This document shows positions 10,382 through 20,481 of a DNA stretch of 64,000 bases, piece by piece. A program made the translations under genes and the position numbers. This stretch comes from Salinimonas marina (GTDB lineage: Bacteria > Pseudomonadota > Gammaproteobacteria > Enterobacterales > Alteromonadaceae). A model generated the notes under the pieces. The model saw only the letters and a program-made list of their open reading frames with translations. It was not told the origin of the DNA and ran no database searches. The first letter of the stretch is position 1, and each line of letters opens with the position of its first letter. The stretch is from positions 1,424,501 through 1,488,500 of the forward strand of contig NZ_CP064795.1 in assembly GCF_015644725.1 (NCBI RefSeq), in the 5' to 3' direction.

Positions 10382-10898
10382 GCGCATTCAAATCTCCGCT
10401 ATTTACGCCCCTGCTTGTATTTTAAAAAGCCGGTTTCCCGTATCTAACCGGGCCCTGTTGGGAATATGTTTTAATCTGTTTTGCTGGCAGTGGTTTTCAT
10501 GGGCTATTTCATCATAGACACCCACTGCGGTTACTGGTTTCCAAACCCCACATTTAAGCCCCAAACATCAAGGTCTCAGACAACCACTCTCAGACTCACC
10601 CTGGAAGTCTGGCCATGGACACTCACATCCATAGTTGCAGCATTGGTTTAGATGGCTGCGCTTTGAGAGGTCAGTGGCGATTCACACAGGTACGCCAAAC
10701 CAGGTACGCCAGACAGCCACTATGAAGCCCACCTCCCTCGGGAGTGAATTTAAGGCGCCGTGATTGTAGTCAGAGGGTGGAACCTCAAAGCCTGGCAAGC
10801 TCGAGTACTACATTGAGATTTAAGTACTGAAGTACAGTAGCAATCTTTTTATAGAGTCTGCACAGTTAGCTCCATTGCTAAGCTGAAGGCCGCCCCAT
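10382..10898. other. Noncoding DNA upstream of the RAYT transposase gene
   Basis: About 520 bases with no credible gene. It has short repeated words (GGTACGCCA twice between 10688 and 10710) and an AGACAGCCAC copy at 10711-10720 that matches the reverse complement of the dispersed GTGGCTGTCC motif with one change. This composition fits the flanks expected of a REP-associated transposase gene. Confidence 0.5.
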
Positions 10899-11846
10899 AT
10901 GCCACGTCCTCGAAAATGTTTAATATCTTTAGACGACACACCCTATTACCACTGTATTTCTCGCTGTGTCCGCAAAGCATATTTGTGTGGTAAAGACCGG
11001 TTGAGCGGTAAAAGTTTTGAACACCGTCGTCATTGGGTCGAACAGAGGATTCTGTTTCTAGGCTCGGTTTTTTCTATTGATGTTTGTGCCTATGCTGTGA
11101 TGAGCAACCATACGCACCTGGTGTTGTTCGTAAATAAGGCTGCTGCTCTGAATTGGACAGATTTGGAAGTTCTCAAGCGTTGGCATAAATTGCATAAAGG
11201 TACGCTATTAACTCGCCAATATGTAAACGAAAGTAAGCGTAAATCGATGAGTAAGCTGCAGATTAACTCAGTCAAAGCTACAGTAGAAGTGTATAGACAT
11301 CGCTTGTTTGATATAAGCTGGTTTATGCGACTACTAAATGAGTACATCGCGCGCAAAGCTAATAAAGAAGAGGGGTGTACAGGGCGTTTTTGGGAGGGCC
11401 GCTTCAAGTCCCAGGCGTTACTCGATGAAGCGGCGCTATTGGCATGTATGACTTATGTGGATTTGAATCCAGTGCGCGCAAATATTGCGAAAAGCCCCGA
11501 CTCTTCGGCCTATACCAGCATCAAGAAACGGTTAAGTGCAGCCAGACACAAATCACAGCCTATTCGATTGTGTCACTTTAAAATCGCTTCCGATGCATCA
11601 GTTCCTGCAGGGCTGCCCTTCTCGTTGAACGACTATCTAGGGCTGGTGAGGTTCACTCATCAACGGCTTATTGCTGGCAGTGAGGTCTGTAAATCTATCG
11701 AAATAGCTGCCTTAAAGAAATTTCACCTTTCAGCGGGGGACTGGCAAAGTCTGGTGGCTGCTATCGAACAGAGATTTAGTACCCAAATTAGTATCGGCAT
11801 TGCTCGCTCTCGAAGGGTGGTAGGTTTAGTCGTCGCTCTTCACTAA
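10899..11846 (+). CDS. REP-associated tyrosine transposase-like protein (RAYT, IS200/Y1 family)
   Basis: A 315-residue HUH-type single-strand nuclease. The N terminus has the family opening PYYHCISRCVRKAYLCG, the metal-binding HUH motif is His71-Thr-His73 within AVMSNHTHLVLF, and the likely nucleophile is Tyr149 in NEYIARKAN. The downstream GRFWEGRFKSQ and YVDLNPVRA motifs are typical of RAYTs in marine gammaproteobacteria. Such proteins act on short palindromic REP sequences instead of carrying classic terminal repeats, and are often kept as single-copy domesticated genes. The surrounding gaps contain repeated GTGGCTGTCC-like motifs that could be its targets. The last 21 bases overlap the convergent CreA-like gene, so the 3' end of one gene lies within the other. 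Confidence 0.9.
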   Translation: MPRPRKCLISLDDTPYYHCISRCVRKAYLCGKDRLSGKSFEHRRHWVEQRILFLGSVFSIDVCAYAVMSNHTHLVLFVNKAAALNWTDLEVLKRWHKLHKGTLLTRQYVNESKRKSMSKLQINSVKATVEVYRHRLFDISWFMRLLNEYIARKANKEEGCTGRFWEGRFKSQALLDEAALLACMTYVDLNPVRANIAKSPDSSAYTSIKKRLSAARHKSQPIRLCHFKIASDASVPAGLPFSLNDYLGLVRFTHQRLIAGSEVCKSIEIAALKKFHLSAGDWQSLVAAIEQRFSTQISIGIARSRRVVGLVVALH

Positions 11847-12293
11847 GCCATAGGCTTTACTGTTCCACAATGGGACGGTCGACAAACTGTGCTTGTAGCT
11901 GCCGGAAGACTCTTTGGTGGAGTATGAAACGTACATCAATGTTTGAGATTGCTTGTCATAAATCCGACGTACTTTCATATTCTTAAAAAAGACACTTTTA
12001 GATTTTTTGAAAACAATCTCGCCTGAAGACGACTTGTCAATTTCCTCAATCATCTGGGCGGTAATATCTCCGGTCTGACGACAGGCAATTGAACTATCTG
12101 AAGGATCAGAAAAATCCAGATCGGCTTCCACACTAGAGATATGACATGTGACGCCGGTCACCACCGGGTCCTTCAAAGAGTCTATTTTAATATCTTTGGT
12201 AGTAAATAATCCCAATGAGACATCTCCAACCTCGCTATCACCGCAACCGACAAGACTTCCGGCTATCGCCACCATCAACAAATTTCGTAACAT
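11826..12293 (-). CDS. creA: CreA-family lipoprotein
   Basis: A 155-residue protein with an N-terminal lipoprotein signal ending in LVGC (Cys17), so it should be a lipid-anchored envelope protein. The body matches the CreA family pattern: DPVVTGVTCHISS, then DSSIACRQTG, GEIVFKKSKSVFFKNMKVRRIYD and YVSYSTKE, followed by STVPLW. CreA is widespread but its function is not established; E. coli CreA is periplasmic without lipidation, so the lipobox here is a difference. The C-terminal codons overlap the convergent transposase gene by 21 bases; family resemblance ends around STVPLW, so the last dozen residues (NSKAYGLVKSDD) may be a tail acquired from the neighbouring element. Confidence 0.85.
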   Translation of the reverse strand: MLRNLLMVAIAGSLVGCGDSEVGDVSLGLFTTKDIKIDSLKDPVVTGVTCHISSVEADLDFSDPSDSSIACRQTGDITAQMIEEIDKSSSGEIVFKKSKSVFFKNMKVRRIYDKQSQTLMYVSYSTKESSGSYKHSLSTVPLWNSKAYGLVKSDD

Positions 12294-12765
12294 AGTTATG
12301 CCTTCTTATTAATAATCTTGTGTACAAAACTCGATTCTATCGCTTTTTATGTGAGGACGGTGGTTTAGGGTCAGTTTTTCTCAATATTAGCCTGGTACTC
12401 TCGACAAAATTACCTAACCCAACGCACACAACGACCGGCTCGAAACAGTTTCCTTAAGCTAGAAAATGACTGATCTTTGGGCATCCACAATGAAGAATTT
12501 CAAAATAGGTTTCAGGACATCCACAATTAGGGAAAAGTAGAATTAGAAAAAAGCACCGCTGGACAGCCACTCGCAGGGAACACAAAGCCCTACAAAAGTG
12601 ACTGTCTATGTTTCGTCTGTGTTTCGAAATTTAGATACTTGCAGCTAAGTGAGTGTCCAGGAACCAGGCGTCCAGGAACCAGGCGTCCAGGGCCCAGGCG
12701 GCCAGACTCTAGTGGGAAGTGGCTGTCCCGGATATATACATGGGTGGCGCAAGCCTGCCCGGCAG
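12294..12765. other. Repeat-bearing noncoding gap between creA-like gene and dUTPase
   Basis: About 470 bases without a credible gene. It contains GGACATCCACAATTAGGG at 12514-12531, a related GGCATCCACAAT at 12480-12491, GGACAGCCAC at 12561-12570, GTGACTGTC at 12599-12607 and GTGGCTGTCC at 12719-12728. The copies lie in both orientations, as expected of REP-like elements. A separate 15-base tandem repeat is listed on its own. Confidence 0.6.
12655..12705. repeat. 15-base tandem repeat, three copies plus a partial
   Basis: GTCCAGGAACCAGGC occurs at 12655-12669 and 12670-12684, then with two changes as GTCCAGGGCCCAGGC at 12685-12699, followed by GGCCAG. It is noncoding and lies just before a GTGGCTGTCC copy. 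Confidence 0.9.
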
Positions 12766-13419
12766 CTAGCTGGGATAGCGTAAGCGCAAGCCTTCGTAAA
12801 CCATTTCGCTGTAGGTTTTTTCGTTGATGTCTAAGGCATCTAACACTTCTACCAAATGTTCATTGTCTTCCCGGCCGTTCCAGGTTTTTACATAGGAACC
12901 TTCTTTGTAGCCGTTATCCTGACGGAAAAAATTAAGCACATTTTTGCCGACATATTGGCGGTATAATTCATCGGCGGACATTTCGCACTGATTCACAATT
13001 TTCATAAACAACGAGACATTAAACCGCTTTGCGGCGCACAGTCCTGCCATCAGTTCTAAATTGTCCAGCAGGGGTTGTTCGGCAAAGTAATAGGTCGCGC
13101 CATCAAAATCGAGATTGTCATAAGACGCGGCAAGTTCTTCGGACAATTGTGTCGCAGCCTGCTCAATATCCCCATGATACCGGATTAAAAAATCTGACAG
13201 AGCAAAATGCCAGATATCCACCAACTCCATCTGCAGCTGCGCCAGATCTTTGGTTTGCGCTTTCCACCATTTCCACCCGTGGTGTTCAATGGCTTCCACC
13301 GACTCCACCATTGCAGCGCGTAAATAGCCATAGCCGGCATTGAGCCATTCAGGGTTTACCTTTGAATTCATCTTGTCCTGTAAAGACAACATGGTGGCAA
13401 TGTGTTGTTGAGTCAGCAT
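12766..13419 (-). CDS. Dimeric all-alpha dUTP diphosphatase (MazG-like superfamily)
   Basis: A 217-residue protein of the type 2 dUTPase / all-alpha NTP pyrophosphatase superfamily, cytoplasmic, hydrolysing dUTP to dUMP and pyrophosphate to keep uracil out of DNA. The metal-binding residues appear as ESVEAIEHHGWKWWK and MELVDIWHFALSD (ExxE and ExxD patterns). The open frame extends 20 codons upstream of the chosen ATG, but those residues (rich in Leu, Tyr and Phe) do not look like family sequence. The ATG at 13419 has an AAGG element about 12 bases ahead and begins MLTQQHIATMLSLQDKMN, the normal start of the family. It is transcribed away from recC. Confidence 0.88.
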   Translation of the reverse strand: MLTQQHIATMLSLQDKMNSKVNPEWLNAGYGYLRAAMVESVEAIEHHGWKWWKAQTKDLAQLQMELVDIWHFALSDFLIRYHGDIEQAATQLSEELAASYDNLDFDGATYYFAEQPLLDNLELMAGLCAAKRFNVSLFMKIVNQCEMSADELYRQYVGKNVLNFFRQDNGYKEGSYVKTWNGREDNEHLVEVLDALDINEKTYSEMVYEGLRLRYPS

Positions 13420-13594
13420 TCTTGAAAAACCTTGGGCAAAAATGTAATTGTACCTAAGCGACAAACGACTGAAAAGCATCCTCTATATCAATTTGGCCAG
13501 GCGCGGGTGGCACAGCAGAAACTCAGGTTGAGCGCTAGAGTTCGCCGATAATATCTTTTACTATGATCAAAACAATTTATAACAATGGCTTACC

Positions 13595-16500
13595 TTGCTT
13601 GCACTTTACCCTTCAAACAAACTTGAACATCTGAGCTTTTTGCTTGGCGCCCTGATCAAGCAACAACCCGGGCCCCGTTGCAAGCCGAAACCATCCTGGT
13701 GGAAAGTCCCGGAATGCAGCATTGGCTGAACATGGAGCTGGCCCGAGAGCAGGGCATTGCGATGAATCTGTCCTTTCCCTTGCCTACCCGGTTTATGTGG
13801 AATACTGCCCGACAGGTGCTGGGCGAGGATAAAGTACCGCGCCAATCGGTGTACCGGCGTGAAGTATTGGTGTGGCGAATCGAAAAGCTTATTCAGGAGC
13901 CTGAGTTTTGCGCCTTGCCCGAAGCGCAGCCGGTGTGCCGGTACTGGCAACATATTGAAGATACCGACGAGCAGGCGGTGCAACGGTTACAGTTTGCAAC
14001 GGCGTTAGCCGATGTGTTTGAACAATACCAGCTATACCGGCCTGAATGGTTGTTTGCCTGGGAAGCCAATACCACAGTGCTGTCTGACAGCGAGGATGAA
14101 CGATGGCAGGCGGCAATCTGGCAGCGCCTGGTAGAGGAGGCGCCGCTGCATCCGGCCCGTTTGCATCAGCAAGCCGTCACTACTTTGCACGAACAGGGTT
14201 GCGACGCGTTGCCCGCACGGATCATTGTTTTTGCGATTAACACCATGGCCCCGCAATTGGTGCAGTTTTTTGATGCACTGGCGCAGCATACTGACATTCA
14301 TCTGTTTCACTTAAATCCCAGCGTGTCCTATTGGGGGGAAACCAAGAGCGATCGTGAGCGCGCCCGCTTATTGCGCGAACAGGGCATCGCTCAGTGGCAG
14401 GAGACCAGCCAGGACAATCCGCTGCTGGGCAACCTGGGTAAACAGGGTCGTGATTTATTCAATTTGCTCACCGAACTCGATACCTTTGAAGTCAGTGCGT
14501 TTGATGTTGAAGCTCCCGAGGCGTCAGCCAGTGCCAGCACCTTGTTGAATCAGCTTCAGCAGGATATCTTACACGCCCGGCCCGCCAATGCCGGCCGTCA
14601 GTCCGTTGCTAGCGACGACAGTATTACTTTGATAAAAGCGCACAGCCCGCTTCGCGAAGTGCAGGCATTGCATGATTATCTGTTGTATCAAATGCAACAA
14701 AGCCCGGACCTGGCGCCTGGTGATATTGTGGTGATGTGCCCGGCCATTGAAGACTATGCGCCATTAATCGATGCAGTTTTTCATCGGGTTGGCACGTCGG
14801 CCCCGGCGCAAAGCACACCTCCGCGTATTGTATGTTCGATTGCCGATCGCTCGCCGCTGGATGCTGAACCATTGATTGCGGCTTTTCTGAGTTTACTAAG
14901 CCTGCCTGACAGTCGTTTCGAAGTTTCCAAAATTATGGATTATTTGCGTCTGGATGCCATGCGCAAAAAGTTTGGCCTGGCCGCAGAAGATCTTGATCTT
15001 ATGCAATACTGGTTAGAGCAGGCCCATGTGCATTGGGGGCTGGATGGTCAGCATAAACGCCAGGTCACCCGGCAGGTGGACGACAGCTACGCATTTAGCT
15101 GGTACTGGGGGCTGGAACGCTTACTTACCGGAATGGCTCTGGGCGACAGCGCGCTCATCTATAACAACATGCTTAGTGTGCCCCATGTAGAAGGGCAAAA
15201 CAGCGTGGTGCTGGGCAAGCTAATAAGCCTGGTCAGCCAGCTTAAGCACTACGCCGGGGAGCTTAACCAGGCGCGTACAGCCCAGGATTGGCATCAATTT
15301 TTAATGACCATGCGCACCGACTGCTTTGAGCCGGATAACGACCAACTGGATGTATGGGAAAGTATCAGTAAGGCCACCGCCGATCTTGCCGCCCACTGTG
15401 ATGAAGCCGGTTACGAGGCACTGCTTACCCTCAGACAAATAAAAGAAGTTCTGGTAAAGCGGTTTTCATCACCAGATGCAGGTAATCACTTTTTGACCGG
15501 CCAGGTAACTTTTTGCTCCATGCTGCCCATGCGCAGTATTCCCTTCAAGGTCGTGTGCATTCTGGGCTTAAATGATGGTGAGTTTCCCCGGCAATCCCAG
15601 CCCATCAGCATTGACCTGATGGCCAACAGCAGCCGCAAGATTGGTGATCGGTCCAGGCGTCTTGAAGATCGTTACCTGTTTTTAGAAGCGTTAATATCGG
15701 CCCGGACTCATCTGTATCTGAGCTATCAGGCAAACAGCGCCCAGGACAACAGTGAACGCCAACCCTCTTTGGTTCTGGCGGAATTTCAACAGGTATTAAC
15801 GGCTTATAGCCCAGCCGCGGGCGAACCTCAACAACTGTCTTTGCACCCCTTCAGCGTAGCAGGGTTTCAGCGTTCGCAGCCGGGCTTCGAAAAAGGCTGG
15901 CTGCGCCTGGCGCAGGCCATTGCTGTTTATCATGAGCAGCCGATAGGCACGTTCAGTCCATTGCCTGACCCGCGCCTGCCCGACAGCATCAGCCCGGCTG
16001 AAATGGCCCGGGCGTTGTGCCAGCCGTTTAAGTATTTTGCCAATCAGCAACTGGGGTTGTATTTAGAAGCCGCTCAGCCGGGCTTAAATGATGCAGAGCC
16101 TTTTAGTGCTAATAATCTCACCCGTTTTCAGACCTTAAGCGCATTGAATGAAGCCCGGCACGAACAACGCGACCCGGCACAAATTCTCAATCAAACCCAG
16201 CTTTCAGGTGACTTACCCACCACCCCGCTGGCAACAGAGCTACTTGAACAGTGGGATCGCGCCTCTGAGTTGATGATGGCGCAGGTACACTCTCAAAGGC
16301 TTATTGAAAAAGCCTACAGCTGGTATTGCGGCCAAAGTCAGTTGACCACTACGGTGTGGCAACAGGACACTCAGCAAAATCCGCCGCAAACCCTGGACAC
16401 CCACTTTTTGGTTACCTGGCACAGCGGTGCGCAAAATACGTCGCGCTTGCTACAGCAATACATCAGTATGCTGATGGCAAATGCCCAGGGCGAGCATGTG

Positions 16501-16902
16501 GGTATGTTAAGTTTTTATTGTAAATGGAAAAAAGGGGAGCCTGAGCTTCATAAGGCTACGTTTGAACCCTGCAGCCCCGAAACCGCCGACCATTTACTTA
16601 ATAAACTGGCACAGGCGTTTATGGCGCTGCACCAGCAACCCATGGCCTGGCTGGCGGATGTGGCGCTGACCTTACTGCGAAAATCCAAAGAGCAGCCGCT
16701 TGACGAGTGGGGCTTACGCAGTGACGCCCAGTTTGAATGGCAAAAAATCTGGGAAGGCAACAGCATGAGTGCCGGTTTAAAAGAAGATACTTATCTGCAG
16801 TGGTTTTTTCCTCATGGTCTGGCGCTCGCCGACTTACCGCTCCAACAGTACGAAGCTCTATTTCGGCCATTGCTTAATCAGTATTCGGAGAAAAAGTTAT
16901 GA
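13595..16902 (+). CDS. recC: RecC subunit of exodeoxyribonuclease V (one frameshift as sequenced)
   Basis: RecC is the subunit of RecBCD that recognises Chi and splits the duplex during double-strand break repair. The uninterrupted frame starts at 13678, but the family N terminus (LYPSNKLEHLSFLLGALI) is encoded just upstream in another frame. The frames join if one C is added to the CCCC run at 13673-13676, giving about 1102 residues, normal for RecC. No ATG is in frame ahead of it; TTG at 13595 is the most likely start. The core motif ILVESPGMQHWL and the inactive-helicase region ILGLNDGEFPRQ are clear. The stop overlaps the recB start as ATGA, so recC-recB-recD form one operon. I read the break as an assembly error, since recB and recD show the same defect. 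Confidence 0.9.
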
Positions 16903-19900
16903 GTGGCCATATTCCCGTCACAGCCAGGCCGTTAGACGTTACGAGCATGCCGTTATCGGGCCGGCACCTGATTGAAGCGAGCGCCGGCACCGGCAAAACA
17001 TTCAATATCACCCGGCTGTATTTGCGTTTACTGTTAGAAAAAAAGCTTACCGTACAGCAAATTCTGGTAATGACGTTTACCAATGCTGCTACCGAGGAAA
17101 TCCGCGGGCGTATTGCCGAAACCTTACGCGAGGCGGCGATGCTGTGGCGCACGGGAGCCGAACAGGGGCAGTTGCCCGACACCGCCGATCCGGTTTTTTG
17201 CGCGCTGTACGCTGAATTTCATGAGCCTGTTCATCAAAGTATTATTGAAGCGGCCTTGCTGGAGCTGGATGAAGCTGCGGTGTTCACCATACATGGTTTT
17301 TGCCACCGTATTTTATCAGAACTGGCGTTTACCAGCGCCGCAGCGATGCAATTGTCACTTTCTACCGATACCCGCGCCTTGTATTTGCAGGCGGCGCAGG
17401 ACTGGATCCGCCAGCAGGCTAAAGACGCCGAAGCCTATCTTCAGCTTATGCAACAGGGCTGGCATACGCCTGAAACCTTGCTCAACACCTTTGAAAGCGC
17501 GATACGCTCGGGCTTAACGCCCCGCTTTTTGAGCCCGGAGCAAATTCAGAGTCAGGCGCACGAAGCAATACAGCAATACCGCGAGCAATTGCAGTCAGAT
17601 TTTCAGGCACTGGAAACCGAACTTGCGCCTTATTTCAGTGATATCGAAACCAACCTGGTGGCTGCAGTAAAAGACCCGGCCGTCAGGCATGCCCAGTGGC
17701 AGGATATTCTTGAGTGGCTGGCGGTCAGAGAAGCACAACCTCTGCCTGCCGACTTTAATAAATTTGCCCACCACAGTCGCTTTAAGTCGTGCCCGGAACT
17801 TAAACCTGTCTTCGCCCGTCTGCGTGAATTCGCCAACAACATTAAAAAGGTGCTGGCCGAGCAACAAAAACAACAGGACACGATGCTGGAGCAGGCGCCC
17901 ACCATGCAGATTATTGCACAGGGCTTTGACTTTATCCGCCAGCATGTGGCCCGACAAAAGCGCCAGCAGGGGTAGTGGACTTTGATGATTTGATTGCGTT
18001 ACTGGCCGAGCAGGTAAATGCGCCGGATACGCCGCTCGCCATCCAGCTACGCCAGAAGTATCCGGCAGCGTTGATTGATGAATTTCAGGATACTGACGCC
18101 AGCCAGTACCAGATTCTATCGAATATTTATCAGCCCCAGTGTCCTCAGGTATTGCTGATGATTGGGGATCCCAAGCAAGCCATTTACGGGTTTCGTGGCG
18201 GTGATATCTTTACCTACCTGGAGGCGGGTCAAAGCGCCGACCACCGCTGGGTAATGGATACGAACTGGCGTTCCACCGCGCCCATGGTGGCCAGCTACAA
18301 CCGGTTATTCTATGGGGCGCCATTAACCGGTGCGCCTGCTGATGTGTTCGGATTTGGTATTACTTACGAACCGGTGGAAGCCACCCCCACGCCAAAGCCA
18401 ACAAGGCATTATTGTGTGACGAGGCGCCGGGGCGAGCTGCGCTCACTTACGCTTGCGTGGATACCAGTGAAATGGGCGATAAACCGGCCAAAGGCCAGTT
18501 GCAACAGCAATTGGCACGCTGGGTGGCCGATGAGATTGTACGTCTGCTTAATGGCGCCCGCCTGGGCGAAGACGCGTTACAGCCTCAGGATATCGCTATT
18601 CTGGTTCGAAGTGGCCCCGAGGCGGCCGTGGTGCAAAATGCCCTGCGCCGGGTCAATCTGGCCTCGGTGTTTTTGAGTAACCGTACCAATTTGTTTGCCT
18701 CGCACGAAGCTCAGGATTTGTACCGGGTGTTGGACGGCATCTGGCATTATCAGCAATCTCACCGGTTGTCGGCCGCCTTATCCAGTCCCCTGTTTGGCTT
18801 GTCCCATGCGCAGCTGACCAATCTGTTGTACCACGAGGACGATAATGCATGGGAAGCGATGATGGATGAGGTGCTGTTACTGCGCCAGATGTGGCAACAA
18901 CGTGGTTGTATGACCCTGATTCTGTATTTGCTGGAAGAGCACTTTGCATCTTTTGAAGACAGTATGGAACGGCGTCTGACAAACTATTTGCATCTGGCCG
19001 AAGTGCTGGAGCGCGAGTCAGCTGTGCAGGAGCATGCGCAGCAACTGCTGATCTGGTTGCACCGCCAAATCAGTGAGCCGCAATTGGCGCAGGAGCAAAT
19101 CCAGCGCCTGGAAAGTGATGCACAACTGATTCAGCTGGTTACCCAGCATGGCTCAAAAGGCCTGGAATACCCCATCGTGTTTGTGCCGTTTGCCAGCGAT
19201 TATCGTGACCCGGCAAAAGTCGGCAAACAGTATCAGGCAATGTATCGCTATTATGATGAACAAACCGCTGGGCTGACATTATTGCTGGGGCGCAGTGACC
19301 GTGCTATTGAACGGGTGCGGCGAGAAGGCAACGCCGAGTCTACCCGGTTGTTGTATGTAGCGGTAACCCGCGCGGCGCAGCGCTGCTACTTAGGAGTGGC
19401 GCCGTTTGAAAATCATCAGCAAAGCGCGCTGGCTCAGGCGTTAGACCTGGGTGAGGCCCAGGACTGGTCACAGGCCATTGATCGGGTGATTGCTGAAGGT
19501 GGTGAGCATACCGCCTGCACTTCGGTACCGGTTAGCCTGCCGGTTCGCGCTTTACAACAACAAGAGGCCCCAAACCACCCACTCAGTGTCGATACCTTTA
19601 CCGGTGAGGTCACCGAGCGCTGGCGCTTGTATTCGTTTTCAGCGCTGGCCCGGCGGCAGATGGTGGTCAACCGTACCCGCCGCGAAGCTGAGCTGGATAA
19701 TGCCCGACTGCTGGCTGACGAGGCAAACGAGAGCGACACGGCGAGCCTGCCATTTCGGTTTCGATTTACCAAAGGTGCCGCCGCCGGTAATTTGCTGCAC
19801 GATATTCTGGAACATTGTGATTTTACTCAGCCTGACTGGCAGAGCGGGGCCATGGATATGGCCCAACGATTTGGCGTTGAACACAACCAGTTGCCAAACT

Positions 19901-20481
19901 TTTTTCAATGGCTTGATGAGGTCCTGGCGGCGCCGCTCAACAATGACGGTTTAACGCTGGATTCATTGCCAGAGACAGCAACCCTGCGCGAAGCAGAGTT
20001 TTATTTTCCATTGAATACCGTCAATCTGTTTCAGCTTAACCAGTTTCTGGCAGGCTATCGCCAGCAGGCTGCCGGCCAGGGGCCGTTTATGGTAAATCTG
20101 GATACCAAAAAGCTTGAAGGTCTGATGCATGGGTTTATTGATTTGATCTTTGTATTCGAGGGACGCTATTTTGTGGCCGATTACAAATCCACTCATCTGG
20201 GTGACAGTTATGCCGGTTACCAGCAAGCCCGGCTTACCCAGAACAATCAGCATCATTTATACGATCTGCAGTACTTAATTTATGCGGTGGCTCTGCATCG
20301 TTATCTGCAAACCAAACTGCCCGGTTATCATCCTTCCAGCCATTTTGGTGGCGTGTATTATTTATACCTGCGGGGCATGCACCCGGATAATCAGGAGCAT
20401 CAGGGGGTTTATCATGCCCGGCCCACAGATGAGCAGTTGCTGGCGTTAGATGCTATTTTTAAACATGCAGAGGCAAGCTAA
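16899..20481 (+). CDS. recB: RecB subunit of exodeoxyribonuclease V (two frameshifts as sequenced)
   Basis: RecB is the 3'-5' helicase and nuclease of RecBCD. The Walker A motif EASAGTGKT ends at residue 34, the helicase motif GDPKQAIYGFRGGDIF is near 18160, and the nuclease motif VADYKSTHLG is near 20175. The gene is cut into three frames. Adding one G to the GGGG run at 17969-17972 restores QQGVVDFDDLIALL, and adding one C to the CCCCC run at 18384-18388 restores VEATPHAKANKALLCDE. The corrected product is about 1194 residues, the usual RecB length, with no other lesion. Both defects lie in homopolymers. Recombination would be lost if they were real. The gene follows recC with an ATGA overlap and abuts recD. 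Confidence 0.93.

Noticed and set aside
12639-12827. 62-codon open frame over the 15-base repeat
   Set aside because: The repeated Pro-Gly-Thr-Arg translation is produced by the tandem repeat and there is no ribosome-binding site.
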